Of a stretch of 64,000 bases of DNA, positions 11,729 through 23,600 are shown piece by piece. The translations under genes were made by a program, and so were the position numbers. The first letter of the stretch is position 1, and the number at the start of each line of letters is the position of its first letter. This DNA comes from Emmonsiellopsis sp. PD_33 (taxonomy: Eukaryota; Ascomycota; Eurotiomycetes; Onygenales; Ajellomycetaceae). The notes below the pieces were generated by a model that searched no databases, was not told the DNA's origin, and saw only the letters and a program-made list of their open reading frames with translations. The stretch covers positions 1 to 64,000 of the forward strand of contig JANTQF010000008.1 in assembly GCA_032988165.1 (NCBI GenBank), in the 5' to 3' direction.

Positions 11729-13580
11729 TTAAATCGAATCAAACAACTCATTGGTAATAACGGTAAATATCTCCTCGTCGATAATCGCCCCAAAGCTAAA
11801 TCAAGTCAAAAAATAACAAAAAAAAAGATAATTAGCCAACAGAATACTTAAAAAAAACATATTATTCGTAATAAAGGAGAGAAAAAAAGGAAGGGGAATG
11901 CATTACATACCCAAAACAATGAACCTCCTTAATCAACTCCTCACACAACCTCCTCAAATGGCCCGGCGTCAGCTTACAAAACCGCGCATGCTCCTTGATC
12001 CTCTGCCACGCCTGTACCGGCGTCAGCTCGCCGTCGAGATTCAGCGCTGAAGAAAGCTCGAATAGCCGGTCTAATTCCCTCGATGGGATCTGCCATGTGG
12101 TTTGGTCGTTTAGCGTCTGCGGCGCCGTTACTAGGAGCGGGCCTTGCATGGTTAATGCGTGTCCGCTTGGCTCGTCGGAGTCGGGATGGGCGCGGGTGTG
12201 CGGTAAGCAGCAGCGTTCGAGGCTGGGGGTTTGGGTGGGGTTAGTGGGATAAATAAAAGGCCCCCGGGAGGGGGGGGGGGGGGTTGGGTTGGGTTCTGGG
12301 GTGAAAGCCGAATCTGAGTCTGGAAATAAACGTACAATAGAACAAAGTCAACCCCGACCTGCGTCGCGTCTAGCCCATACGGGTGAGGGGGTCTATGTCC
12401 GCATTCAGTGGACGCATCGGAATCAAAATGAGGAAACTCCATCGGTCCTGTATCTGGCGTGTCCGGCATGTATGGCGGAAGGTGACTACTCGGCACCCAA
12501 AGTTTCGTCGGATTGTTGAACGTTGCAATCACATCATGATCCGGATCGGTACTCGGGACGCCAAACCCTGGCGGGAAAACCTCATCAAGCTCCGGCGGCG
12601 CATCAATCGTCGACACATGCAGGCGCTGTCCGAAGCCTGGATTTCCCAAGACGGAGACCGTAGCCATCGGGCTAAACCAAGGGGTTCCGTTGGCTGGAAG
12701 AGGGATACCATGGGCTAGCATGATGTCCCTGAGAATTTCGTTTTCTTCGGCTATCTCGCAGGATTCGCATTGGATGGAGACGGATTCATCACGGAGGCGG
12801 AGAAGTTCCTGCTCGAGAGTTTTTATGTAGTTTTCCTTGCGCTGGCGGTGATTGCTGGGGGGTGATTGAGTTGGTTAGTTCTTTGGGTATGCTGGGTTTG
12901 GATATTCATGCTTTTCGGGGATGGAGTAGGGGCGGGAAGGGGATTGCATGCCCAGCAGATAAATCCCTGAACAAAAAGGAGTTCAAATACTCACCGTTGC
13001 GCTCGCCGAACCTGCTCCCTTCGTTTCGTATGGGCAGATTTTTTCGGGTCGTCGGTATCCTGCGCTTCATCTGAAGACTCCGCATCTATATAATCCGCCT
13101 AGCCTTTAGCAAAGCAAAATATAAATCTTTAGCAAACAATTAAACGCCTGTAGTGGAGGAGGAGGAGTGGGGGGGGGGCTCCTTTTTGTCCAAAGGAAGC
13201 CTATACATGATGTGATGTGTCCGGATTGGGGTAGTATTTAGGATAGATAGCCCATATCGCCAAGAGACAAAAAGGCCCCAATCTTGACAAATATCAAATA
13301 TCAGATATGTAGGCTACCGCCTCGTTGCGAAAGCGCCACATAGGGTAGGTCGGATATGTATGTGTGCCGGGTTCACTGGCAGCGGGATTCGCATGCAGCC
13401 GCAGCGCCAGCTAGGCAAATTCCCAACTACGGAGAATGTTCCACAGGGCATTCAACTGGTTTTTTTTTCATGTTTCCTTAATCCGATTGCATTCGGAAAA
13501 TATCCCGGGTTCACATCATGCATCGCAGCCTCGCGATCAGGCATATACCGTACCTTGGTTAGATCCATGCTTTGAGACAT
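11729..13580 (-). CDS. bZIP transcription factor (fungal, Yap-like layout)
   Basis: Five exons: 13580-13554, 13098-12995, 12854-12336, 12222-11911 and 11795-11729, summing to 1029 nt (342 residues). The basic region KRREQVRRAQRNHRQRKENY spans the exon 2/3 junction. It is followed by a leucine-zipper-like helix (IKTLEQELLRLRDES...) and the conserved block CESCEIAEENEILRDIM. The C-terminal half holds ERCCLPHTRAHPDSDEPSGH and a helical domain ending FGFGAIIDEEIF. The first exon (MSQSMDLTK) with a 455-nt intron is the weakest part; exons 2-5 are well supported by donors, acceptors and phase. The target genes are unknown. Confidence 0.82.
12270..12283 (+). repeat. Run of 14 G inside a bZIP intron
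   Basis: G14 followed by TTGGGTTGGGTT lies within the intron 12223-12335. On the coding strand it is a C-tract next to the acceptor, so it doubles as a polypyrimidine tract. Length variation between isolates is likely. Confidence 0.8.
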
Positions 13581-14574
13581 GTAGTTTGTCCTTCGTCTTC
13601 TTCCACAACGCATCGAGAGTGTCGTTGTAGGGATTATTAGACAAGACGGTGGCCATGCTGGTTGTGGACGTTTTGTCCTGCAAGGGATTCGGTATAGGTG
13701 ACAAATCTTTCTTCCCTGGACGGATGGGGCGTCGGGACGGAGCAGATTGGCATCGTCCCTTTTTTTTTTTTTTGGGTTAGTTCATAGAGGAACGGTTAGA
13801 AGGATTGGTAGAATTGGCACCACACGAGGGTTGGGTTTATGTGGTTGGTTGGAGTTGTTTGGACTGAAGCGGCGGATGAAATATTCCAAATTCTCCTGCT
13901 TTAGTTTGCGGTGTGAGGATTGGGCGAGGGTGGGACGAGACGAGAGAGATCGATGAGGACGAGCAGACGGGCGACGATTCCGGATGAGCCTTTTTGTTTT
14001 GAATTGCTGGCTTCTTATTTTTGTTTATTTTTGTTTCCAGATGAGCAGTTGATATTTATTTCTCATCGCGGGATGTTGGCCGTTGGGTGGCGATCGGAGA
14101 GTCCGTGTATCCTCAGCCGTGCAGAATAGGGTTTGATATGCCAAGTCTCGGAACCCTGCAGTCTTTGATGGGGCTGACATGTAGTTCACGGGCTGGGCGA
14201 TGCATCTTACTCCTCTGCTGGCTCTGGGGGCGGGAGCTGAATATTCTGACAGCGCACCAAAGCCAATGGATAGGAGAGAGAGAAACGATTTGACGAGGTT
14301 ATTGCATAAAACGAGTCTAGAAGTGGAGTCGAGAGCAGCGATATCTTTGATGGTACATGGATGAAAGAGGGCCAAATCACAAAAAAGGTAAAGAGAGAAA
14401 TAATAAGACACAGGATAGAAACACAGCTAAAAGAAAAATATACACATGTAGACGCCAGATTTGCTATGGTTTTCCCGGCCGCCCCTTGTTGTTCCCAGAA
14501 TCCCCGCTTTACACAGATGTCAAAAAGTACATGAAACCAGTCCCGAAGGCTGGTTGTCGCGAAGATCAATGGAT
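13581..14574. other. Intergenic region between bZIP and tuf1
   Basis: Upstream of the bZIP gene and downstream of tuf1. Contains a T13 run at 13759-13771. No gene supported. Confidence 0.6.
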
Positions 14575-16144
14575 TTATTTGATAACACGGGTAACGAGAC
14601 CGGTGGCGACGGTGCGGCCACCCTCACGGATGTTGAAGCGCTGGCCGGCCTCGGCAGCAACGGGCTTGTTCGTTCTGCACATCATCTCGACGTTGTCGCC
14701 TGGCATGACCATCTTGCCAGATTCTTCCTCGGTGGGCCAGCTGAGCTCGGCAGCTTCGTCTGTATCAAGCAGTCAGTATGTGCATGGCTTCAGTAGAATG
14801 GGGATATCAGAACGTACCAGCAGTGCGGATGAACATCTGGGGGCGGTAATTTCCGCCGAAGCCAGTTCGGCGTCCACCCTCGGCCTCGGTCAGGACGTAC
14901 ATAGACACCAGGAACTCGCTGTGTGCCTTGACGCTGCCGGGAACAGCAATGACCATACCACGGCGGATATCCTCGCGCTTGACACCACGCAACAGGAGAC
15001 CAGAGTTGTCACCAGCTCTCGACTCGTCGCAAGACTTCTTGAATGTCTCGATATCGGTCACCTTGGTCTTGATGGGGTCGAGACTGCCGCCAACGAGCTC
15101 GACTTCGGAATCCTTCTTGAGAACACCGCGCTCGACGCGGCCAGAAGCGACAGTGCCACGTCCAGAAATGGAGAAGACCTCCTCGATGGACATCAGGAAG
15201 GGCTTGTCGGTATCACGCTGAGGAGTAGGGATCCACTCGTCAACGGCCTTGAGCAGTTCATCGATTCTCTCAGCTCCCAACTCGGGTTGGCGGTCCTCCA
15301 TGGCGCAAAGAGCGGAACCGAAGATGATAGGTGTCTCCTCACCCTCGAATCCGTAGGTGTTCAAGAGCTCTCTCATTTCCAGCTCAACGAGCTCCAACAT
15401 CTCCTTGTCCTCGAGAGCATCGACCTTGTTGACGAAAACGACAAGCTTCTGGACACCGACCTGGCGGGCAAGGAGCAAATGCTCACGGGTTTGAGGCCTA
15501 GGGCAGCCTAGATTAGTTTTCATCCTTACACGTTGAACTGTGATGGGTGGAGTTCTACATTTGACCATCCGAAGCAGCAACGACAACGATAGCACCATCC
15601 ATGTTGGCGGCACCAGTAATCATGTTCTTGATGTAATCAGCGTGTCCGGGACAGTCGACGTGGGCATAATGACGGTTCTCGGTCTGGTACTCGATGTGGG
15701 CAGTGGAGATGGTAATACCACGCTTCCGCTCCTCAGGGGCCTTGTCAATGGCACCGTATTCCAGGAAGTTGGCCAATCCCTTGGAGGCTTGACGTTTGGT
15801 GATGGCAGCAGTCAAGGTAGTCTAGAAGATCTCGGTTAGGACTGGGATGCCGGACGAGGACTGGGGGAGAGGGAGGCTATTGCGAACCTTTCCGTGATCA
15901 ACGTGGCCAATGGTACCTGGAAAGCAGTTAGGACACGCAAACAGACGATGAAATAGAGCCTCGATGAGGACTACTCACCGACGTTGACGTGAGGCTTGGT
16001 CCGTTCGAAAGCGGTAGCCATTCCTCGCAGGGCCATGCGATCCTGGAGCAGGGCATGGTGGACGGGATTGGCGCCTCTAGGTCTCTGGAGGGCAAGTCTG
16101 CCACTCCGCAGGAGGGCGTTAACGGATCTGGAAAGCGTAGACAT
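14575..16144 (-). CDS. tuf1: Mitochondrial translation elongation factor Tu
   Basis: Delivers aminoacyl-tRNA to mitochondrial ribosomes. Five exons: 16144-15979, 15916-15888, 15821-15559, 15497-14818 and 14759-14575, summing to 1323 nt (440 residues). The first 45 or so residues are basic and Ser/Arg-rich, a mitochondrial presequence. The GTPase motifs are all present: GHVDHGKTTL (P-loop, split by a 29-nt exon), RGITI (switch I), DCPGHADY (G3) and NKVD (G4). Domains II and III follow, ending VATGLVTRVIK. The next gene upstream on the same strand is mitochondrial IF-3. Confidence 0.97.
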
Positions 16145-16517
16145 TGTGACAGGCGGGCAATGGAGCGGAAGTGGTGGGATTGACGGCGTTTGGACAGTTC
16201 TCGCGATATTTTTCTTGTCGAAGTTGAAGCCAAAAGTTTTCAGGAACAATGCTGAGTCAGCAGCAGCTGCGGCCAATCACGTGGTGGGTACTCCCCTGGA
16301 TTCAGGAGATAGGGGATATGGTTTATATTGTGTATAAAAAGGGATATTGGATGTAACAAGGGGGAAGGGCAGTCATGCTGGGGTGCGGCCGTATATGTTT
16401 CTATCCTGGGTATTATGGTTGTTCATTGGCCTTCTCTCCAACCTTACAGCTCTATCGTACAGTTACATCCCTTGCGAGTCCCGCCATATGGCACAGGGAT
16501 ATCTATTTTACATTCGT
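16145..16517. other. Spacer between tuf1 and the IF-3 gene
   Basis: Holds the tuf1 promoter and the IF-3 3' region, both genes being on the minus strand. Nothing else seen. Confidence 0.6.
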
Positions 16518-17297
16518 TCAATTGTCGGGGTTCTTTGCTTCCTGCGCCTTTTCCGCATATATAGTAAACCGCCCCAGTAAAGCCCCCTCCATCTTCTTCG
16601 TCTCCACTGCGCCCATCTCGACAAGCTTCGTTTTTATTGTCCGGACCAGCTCCCTCGCTTTCTCCGGGGTTGCGGGCTTCTTCTTCTTATCCTTCTTCAG
16701 CAGGATAAATTCCACCTTCTTCCCTTTATCAAAATACGACTGCACCAGTTTCAGCCGGTGTGCAAGGTCGTGGTCCTCAATGCCCCAGTTCAGCTCTAAT
16801 TGCTTGGTGGCGTGGCCCACGGGTTTGACGGGTTTTGCCTTTGCCCGTAGTCTCTCCCGTAGCGATTCTTTGCTTGTGATTTTGCAAACAGCTGGCCGCA
16901 CGGCGGTTTCGGGCGCGACTTGGACGAGAAAATGAGTCCCCCTATCAAAGGAGAGCAGGGCGTCTCTCAAAAACATCGGCGGCTGGAGACCCCCTGCCTC
17001 GTCCACAATTTGTATGCGCCGGGCTGGGATGTCTTCATCCTTTATGGGTTCGTTCTTGGACTGCGGTCCGTAACTACTCGCGGGGGTTGAGGGGGGCGGT
17101 CTCTGATTTCGAAAGGCCGGCGCGGCGCGGGGCGTAGGGGAGGGCCGCGGGGCGAAATTGTAGTATCTTGTCTGTCTGTGCGGAATGTGAGGTGCTGTGT
17201 ATCGAACCGCCTGGCAGTCGACCGGCGAGAGGAATAGTTTGCTGAGAGATTGTGAAGGCCCGGCGACACTGCGGAAATGCGTGAAGGACGCCGCCAT
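16518..17297 (-). CDS. Mitochondrial translation initiation factor IF-3
   Basis: Single-exon protein of 259 residues starting at ATG 17297; an in-frame ATG at 17363 would only lengthen the presequence. The N-terminus is Arg/Pro-rich without acids (MAASFTHFRSVAGPS...), as in mitochondrial targeting. The core has the IF-3 N-domain pattern (ARRIQIVDEAGG, LRDAL) and the C-domain pattern LELNWGIEDHDLAHRLK, YFDKGKKVEFIL. The factor would bind the small mitochondrial subunit during initiation. It is co-oriented with tuf1 and divergent from GDA1. Confidence 0.85.
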   Translation of the reverse strand: MAASFTHFRSVAGPSQSLSKLFLSPVDCQAVRYTAPHIPHRQTRYYNFAPRPSPTPRAAPAFRNQRPPPSTPASSYGPQSKNEPIKDEDIPARRIQIVDEAGGLQPPMFLRDALLSFDRGTHFLVQVAPETAVRPAVCKITSKESLRERLRAKAKPVKPVGHATKQLELNWGIEDHDLAHRLKLVQSYFDKGKKVEFILLKKDKKKKPATPEKARELVRTIKTKLVEMGAVETKKMEGALLGRFTIYAEKAQEAKNPDN

Positions 17298-17757
17298 GCT
17301 GCGGAGGGGACAACAGTGGCAGCTGGAGAGGTGAGCGAGGAAATCAAACGGGGACGGGAGCATGGACTACATCTACTCACCAGGAACAGAGCAGAGGAGG
17401 CGATAGATAGATACACTTGGTTGCGCCGAGTCTTGAGATATTTACTTGTCGCGGTCCAAATTAAATTCTGGTGCGCCACACCTTTCTGCGCCACACCAAC
17501 ATCGACCACAACTTGGCAACTTCTCGTCTTCTTTTCTGCGTCTCCCAACCCCTATCCTCAACACCTCTATATCTTCACGACCCAGGTGTGCCCGGCCAAT
17601 CTCCCCTCTGGCCGCTTATCCTTCCCGGCGGAGTGTGCGTGTCCTGTTTGCGTCCATGGTCCCGTCCGGATCTCCCGCTCGTTAATTTGCTCTTCGCTTC
17701 GTTGCTTTCTGTGACTTGATTGCTTGATTATATTCGTCCCGTTCTACCTCCGCTCGC
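17298..17757. other. Divergent promoter of IF-3 and GDA1
   Basis: 460 bp, pyrimidine-rich toward GDA1. No TATA box of good quality was seen. Confidence 0.6.
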
Positions 17758-19540
17758 ATGTCCAAGCGGCCGAACCAAAGTGCTCGTGTTGGAATTTGGT
17801 CTTATATCCCTTTTGGCTCGAACCCTCGACGCCGCTCCGTCTCCCTTCCAACGAAGAGTGCCCCCGATCCGTTCGAGAAGGCCGACAGACATTCGGATCG
17901 CTCCCGGAATACTGCATCTTTTAGCTTGCGAGGAACACTCATGGCCGCCGGTATGACGCAAAGCCAGAGAACCAGATATATAAAGACAGGGGGGATTGTT
18001 GCTGTGCTCTTGCTTTTCCTCTACGTTCTTATTCCTTCGAGCCAGCCAGCCCCGGCTGCGGTGAATCCCTCCGTCTCCACCGGGAAGTGCACCAAGCCAT
18101 TCGACTCGTCGAAACCCCTTATACAATATGCATTAATGATCGATGCCGGAAGCACCGGTTCCAGAATCCACGTTTACCGCTTCAACAACTGTGGACCCAC
18201 CCCAGAACTTGAGAATGAAGTGTTCAAGATGACCGAGAAGAAGAAGGGAGGTGCTGGATTGAGTGCTTATGCGGACGATCCATTGGCTGCTGCGAAGAGC
18301 TTGGATCCCTTGATGCAGGTTGCTGTCGAGTCCGTTCCCGAGGAATACCAGTCGTGCTCTCCCGTTGCTGTAAAGGCTACCGCGGGCTTGCGATTTTTGG
18401 GCGCGGAAACAAGCGACAAGATCTTGGAGGCAGTGAGAAATCACTTGGAAACAGCATATCCTTTCCCCGTTATCTCCAAGGAACAAGGTGGCGTTGAGAT
18501 TATGGATGGTAAATATGAAGGCGTATATGCCTGGGTTACCACGAACTACCTGCTTGGAAACATCGGCACTAAAGAACGTACCCCTACGGCGGCCGTTTTT
18601 GACCTTGGTGGAGGATCGACCCAGATTGTGTTCGAGCCCACTTTCAAGAGTGTAGCTGGGGCAGCCGTCGAAGACCTGGCCGAAGGTGCCCATAAATTTG
18701 CTCTTAACTTCGGCGGCAGAGACTTCACCCTCTACCAATACTCCCACCTTGGCTATGGTCTCATGAAGGCGAGAGATACCATCCACAGATCCATCGTAGA
18801 GACCAGACATGAAGCCAGCCCCACCGACCAAACCTGGCTTTCGAAGCCATTGGTAAATCCATGCCTCAACACCGGAACCTCGCTTGCCGTCAACGTCACT
18901 CTTAGCGACAACCACCCACTTGGTGAGGTTGTCGAAGTCAACATGCAAGGGCCAAAGGACATTGCGTCTGCCGCTCAGTGCCGAGGAATCGCAGACAAGA
19001 TGCTCAAGAAGGACGCCGAGTGCCAACTGAGTCCTTGCTCCTTCAACGGAATCTACCAACCCTCGCTCGAGAAGACGTTTGCCCAGGAGGACCTCTTTAT
19101 CATGTCTTACTTCTACGACCGTACCGCACCACTCGGGATGCCGGAATCCTTCACCCTCCGCGACCTGCAGGACCTGACCAGCACCGTTTGCGCAGGCGAG
19201 GGCAGCTGGGGTGTCTTCGACGGAATCAAGGATGCTCTTAGCGAGCTTCGGGACCGCCCCGAACACTGCTTGGATCTCTCTTTTATGCTCTCGCTGTTGC
19301 ACACCGGCTATGACCTCCCCCTCAACCGCGAAGTGAAAATAGCGAAGAAAATTGCTGGAAATGAACTTGGATGGTGTTTGGGCGCTAGGTAAGGAACCTC
19401 ACCCCCCATTTATTCTCCCACCCACCTCAAACACAAAAAAAGAAAAAGAAAACAAACAACTAACATCCAATGTGCAATTTAGTCTACCCCTTCTAAGCAA
19501 GGAATCAGGCTGGCAATGCCGCGTCAAACAGATCTCATGA
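17758..19540 (+). CDS. GDA1: Golgi guanosine-diphosphatase (GDA1/CD39 apyrase family)
   Basis: Hydrolyses GDP to GMP in the Golgi lumen so that GDP-mannose import can continue, the known role of yeast Gda1. Exons 17758-19388 and 19483-19540 give 562 residues. The N-terminus is cytosolic and basic. One signal-anchor segment (GGIVAVLLLFLYVLIPSS, about residues 79-97) makes it a type II membrane protein. Apyrase conserved regions visible are DAGSTGSRIHVYRF (ACR1), KATAGLRFLG (ACR2) and DLGGGSTQIVFEP (ACR4). The second exon encodes the tail SLPLLSKESGWQCRVKQIS. Confidence 0.93.
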
Positions 19541-20632
19541 ACTCGTTAATAGACTTATTTAGAAAAAAAGAAATTTCCTACATCTTTTTATTTGTATCCT
19601 TAATAATGAATCCGCTATATTATTATTGTATTTCTTTCTTCTTCTTCTTCTTCTTCTTCTTCTTCTTCTTCTCTCGCCCTGCCCCTACCCAACATATGTC
19701 TTTTTTATCCCCTCCCAGATTTCTCGAAAAAAATCTCTTTGGTTTTATCTATCGGCACCATTCCTTCCCCCCCTTTCTCCCGCTATCTCATCTTCCTTTT
19801 TATATTGAGTCCTCGGTTTCGGACGGAATGAATGACAAGCTACTAATTCTATATACGACCAATATACACCTTGCGATATACATTGCAGGGGAAGAGAAGT
19901 TGTTGGGGGGGGGCGCAGCTTGAAGTAAGGCGTGCTCTAACCATGTCTTATATTTTTTTCCTGCCCCTCTTCATTTCTGTCTTGTTTTTGTTTTTTCATG
20001 TATAAACTTTTTTATTAATGAATGGCTTTTTTTCTTTTTTTGGTTTGGCAGTAGGGAGGGGGAGGGAGGGAGGGAGGACAGGTTGAGGGGTGGATGGTTT
20101 TTTCTTCTTCAACAATCAAGAGTATATAATATTAATTTACTTAGAAGTTTTCTTCACCTTTTTTCTTCACCTTTTTCACTGGACCCTGCCTTTTTATTTT
20201 CATAAATAGAACTTTTATGATGGATTGTTTTATTTTTATGAATGACACCGACTGGGGTGACGGATGGAATAGATAGATAGGTACCTAACTAGGGCGAGCG
20301 TATTCACATAATACAAGTGGAATAGCAGTTGATCCGGGCCTGAGAGGGGGGTGGATGGATTGATGGCAGTAAGAATGGGAATCCAGGGGAGAAGGGGATA
20401 CTGGGGAGAGGTGTTGGAAATAAACTGGATTGAGAAAAGCAAGGGACCAAAGGTATCCAGAATAGATTTGGTTCTTTATTTAGCTGAAATAAATATACAC
20501 CTATCATCCCGAAACCGTTTAAGACCAGAATATTGACCTAATATTTTCATACGAGCATAGCACCCCAAAATCTAGATAAAGCAGAAAACAGCAATAAACA
20601 ACAGTAAAAAAAAATAAAATAAAATAAAAAGA
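19541..20632. other. Convergent 3' region at the left border of the cluster
   Basis: AT- and pyrimidine-rich DNA between GDA1 and the polyketide synthase. It holds a CTT microsatellite and several T and G runs. No gene seen; it marks the switch from housekeeping genes to the biosynthetic cluster. Confidence 0.6.
19635..19672 (+). repeat. (CTT)n microsatellite
   Basis: About twelve uninterrupted CTT units in the 3' region of GDA1. Likely polymorphic. Confidence 0.9.
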
Positions 20633-23600
20633 CTAGAAACTACCCTGCTCAGCATCCAATTTTACCAACGCACTTCGAGAGGCAATCTTGACTGACAACT
20701 CAGCAATCGGCATGTTACTCAGCAGCTCAAAGACGGATATATCACTTTGCATCTCTCTTAGAGTTCTGTTTCGGATTTCAACCGCTTTGAGGGAGTCCAC
20801 TGTTTATACGTCAGTACAAATCAACATCAAGTAGAGGGGCCTGTAAGGGAGGGAACAGAACATACCGCCAAATTCCGGCAACTGCTTCTGTACATCAATC
20901 TCGGCAACATCAACACCGATAGCCCTACCGACCTCCTCTTTAAAGCTCTGCTCAATAGCCGCGGCGGCCTCAGCAAGCGACGTCGCTTTCCTTAGCTTTT
21001 CGCCAATACTTTCTCCAGCATCCCCGCCCTTGCCAGTGCTATTTCTAGCGCTGATGACTCTCAAGTCAAACTTTCTGTCTCTCTCGAATCCGGTTGTGCC
21101 CGGTTCTCTAACCAATCTGTCCCCCAGACCCAAGACAAGCTGCGCGGGAATCTTTTGTCCGTTGGCTGTCGATCCTCTCATTACTGCCTCCAGCACAACA
21201 CGCAGCTCTTTAAGGCTCGTTTGCAGCCCAGACCAGCCATGCTGGTACTTGTGCAGGTAATTTTCCAAATCTCCAAACTCGCCGGCGGTTGTGAAATGGG
21301 ACGAGTCGGAAACTAAACCGACGTCGATGCTGGTTGCTGGGATGGAAAGGTGGGAGCGGGCGTAGTGTGCCAGGGCATCTTCAAAGGTGTTTCCTGATGC
21401 ATAGTTGGCCTGAGCGGTGTTGCCTATTATGCCGGTTATGGAGGAGAGGAGGATGAAGAATGGAGAGTCTGCAGGGGAGAGCTGCGCGAGAAGGTTTTTA
21501 GAACCATGGGTTTTGGGGAGGATGGCGCGGGACCATTTGTCGTGCGTCATGTTGTCGAAAATAGTGTCCTATATATTCGCGTTAGTTCATAGGGTGTCTA
21601 TTCATACCTGCTAAGGGGTGGGGGATGTATGTACCTCCAAGACCATGGCGCATTGGACCACGCCCTTAATGACCCGTCCCTCACGCTTCAGCTGGTCAAA
21701 AACGGTAGTTACACTCGCGGAATCATTAACATCGCATTTGAATGCGTCAGTATTAACTCCCCGGCTTCGGAATCCTGCCAGCTCCTTTTCATTTTTGCTT
21801 CCGCCCGATCTTGACAAGAACACAAGATTCCCAGCACCGCTTTGTATCATCATGTCTGCAATGTCCAGTCCAAGGGCACCCAACCCGCCGGAAAGAACAT
21901 ATGTAGCATCCTTATCCAATAAAAGTTTCGGGGCAGGCGGTGGCAGCATCAATACCGAAGCATCCTTATTGAGTGACAACACAACTTTCCCATGATTCTG
22001 CGACTTGATGGTATCGAAAGCCCGAGCCATTTCGCTAATAGAGAAGACCGTAGTCGGCGTGATCGGACTGATCATACCGCTGCGGCAGAAGAGCTGGAAA
22101 GTGCGCTGGAAAAGGACCTTAATGAGCCCTGGATTCGACTGTAAAATACGATCCATGTCGATACGAACGAGGGAGGCGTTGCGCTTGGAAGCTGGAAGAT
22201 TGAGCTGCTGGTCCTCCGGAGTACTGGTTCCAAGGTCGAGGAAGTATCCAAAGTCCCCAAGGCAAGCTAGAGATGGAATAACCGCCGGATTGTGCTGGTT
22301 GCTGAGCACAATATCCACCCCCCGGCCATCAGTGGCCCGTTCGATCGCAGGAACGAAATTCTGACGCGAAGAATCGAATATGCAGGTTAAGGAAAGCTTG
22401 TATCGGTCAACTAGGACGTTTTTTTCATCTTTTGAGGCAACTAGAGCGAATATTTGTGCCCCTACAAATTGGGCAATCTGGATCGCAGCCTGGCCCAAAG
22501 CACTAGCAGCCGAATGAAGGAGAATAGTCTGACCCCTGGACAGTCCAGCAACTTCAAGAAGTGCATACTGGGCGGTGATGAAGGGAATAGAAAGAGCAGC
22601 AGCTTCCTCTGGGAGAATATTACCAGGTATCTGTGCAACAAGAGCCTCGTGTTGGCGAATATGGGTCCTGCATGTTTGACTCTGAACAACAGCAACCCGT
22701 TGACCAACGGTAACCGATCTGACATTGTCTCCACAGCGCGAGACTATGCCAACTGCTTCATTTCCTAGGCCCGAGCCTGTGGAATTAGAGTTAGAATCCA
22801 GAGATCCGGTTGAGCTAAAGCCCACAAATTCGACTTCAATTTCAACCTCTTCAGCATTCAACGGAACGGCCGCATCCTCATCTTCTACCCATAGGAAACT
22901 CCCACCATGTAGGGCGGATCCGATTTTCAGAGCCATTCCACTCTCAAGAATGGGGCGTGGAGCGGGATTCGCACTGCCGCTTGCAATTCGTAGTTCACCG
23001 TCGAACCCGACGTCCTCAACTGCGCGGGGTATAAAGATCGCACCTTTGAGCTCAGCATATTCCATCTCGGCATCCTCAGCAAGCGAGGCACGCCATACGT
23101 CCATTATGAGCTCTGCACTATCAGAGGACGTTAGGTCAAAGTCCTTGGATAGATCGAGATGGGGCAGAGTCGCCAGGGTGTATTCATTGCGCAAGACACG
23201 GAGGAGGCCCTGAGCAGGGGCAAATTCCACACCGGCATCCCATGACTGAAGGAGGCCACCATGTGTAATCCAGAAAATGTGGCTTGCAGAGGAGATGAGG
23301 GACTTGAACGATGTAAATTCCGCGTCGCTCCAGGAGTAGATTAGGGGCGACCCGGCCTCGAGAAGGGAAAGGACATGTTTGCCTGGAAGCTCCGAACTAT
23401 CAATGGATGAGAGAGTGGTCGTGTGAACCCTGATATTGGAAGAAGCTAAGAATTTGGTAAGCGAGGATGATAATGCCTCAACCTGTGAGGTCGTAGGGGA
23501 TGGAAGAAGCAGGTAAATTTCTGACGGAGCTGTTGATTCGACCGTGGCAGAGGATGTAGCGGAAGTTATGAAAAGCTTTGAAGATGTGGTCTCGGAAACA

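Noticed and set aside
14357..15511. 384-codon frame antisense to tuf1
   Set aside because: Shadow of the highly biased EF-Tu codons; no motif and it crosses a tuf1 intron boundary.
18133..19302. 389-codon open frame antisense to GDA1
   Set aside because: It lies wholly inside a well-conserved apyrase exon; its protein has no recognisable domain and mirrors the codon use of the true gene.
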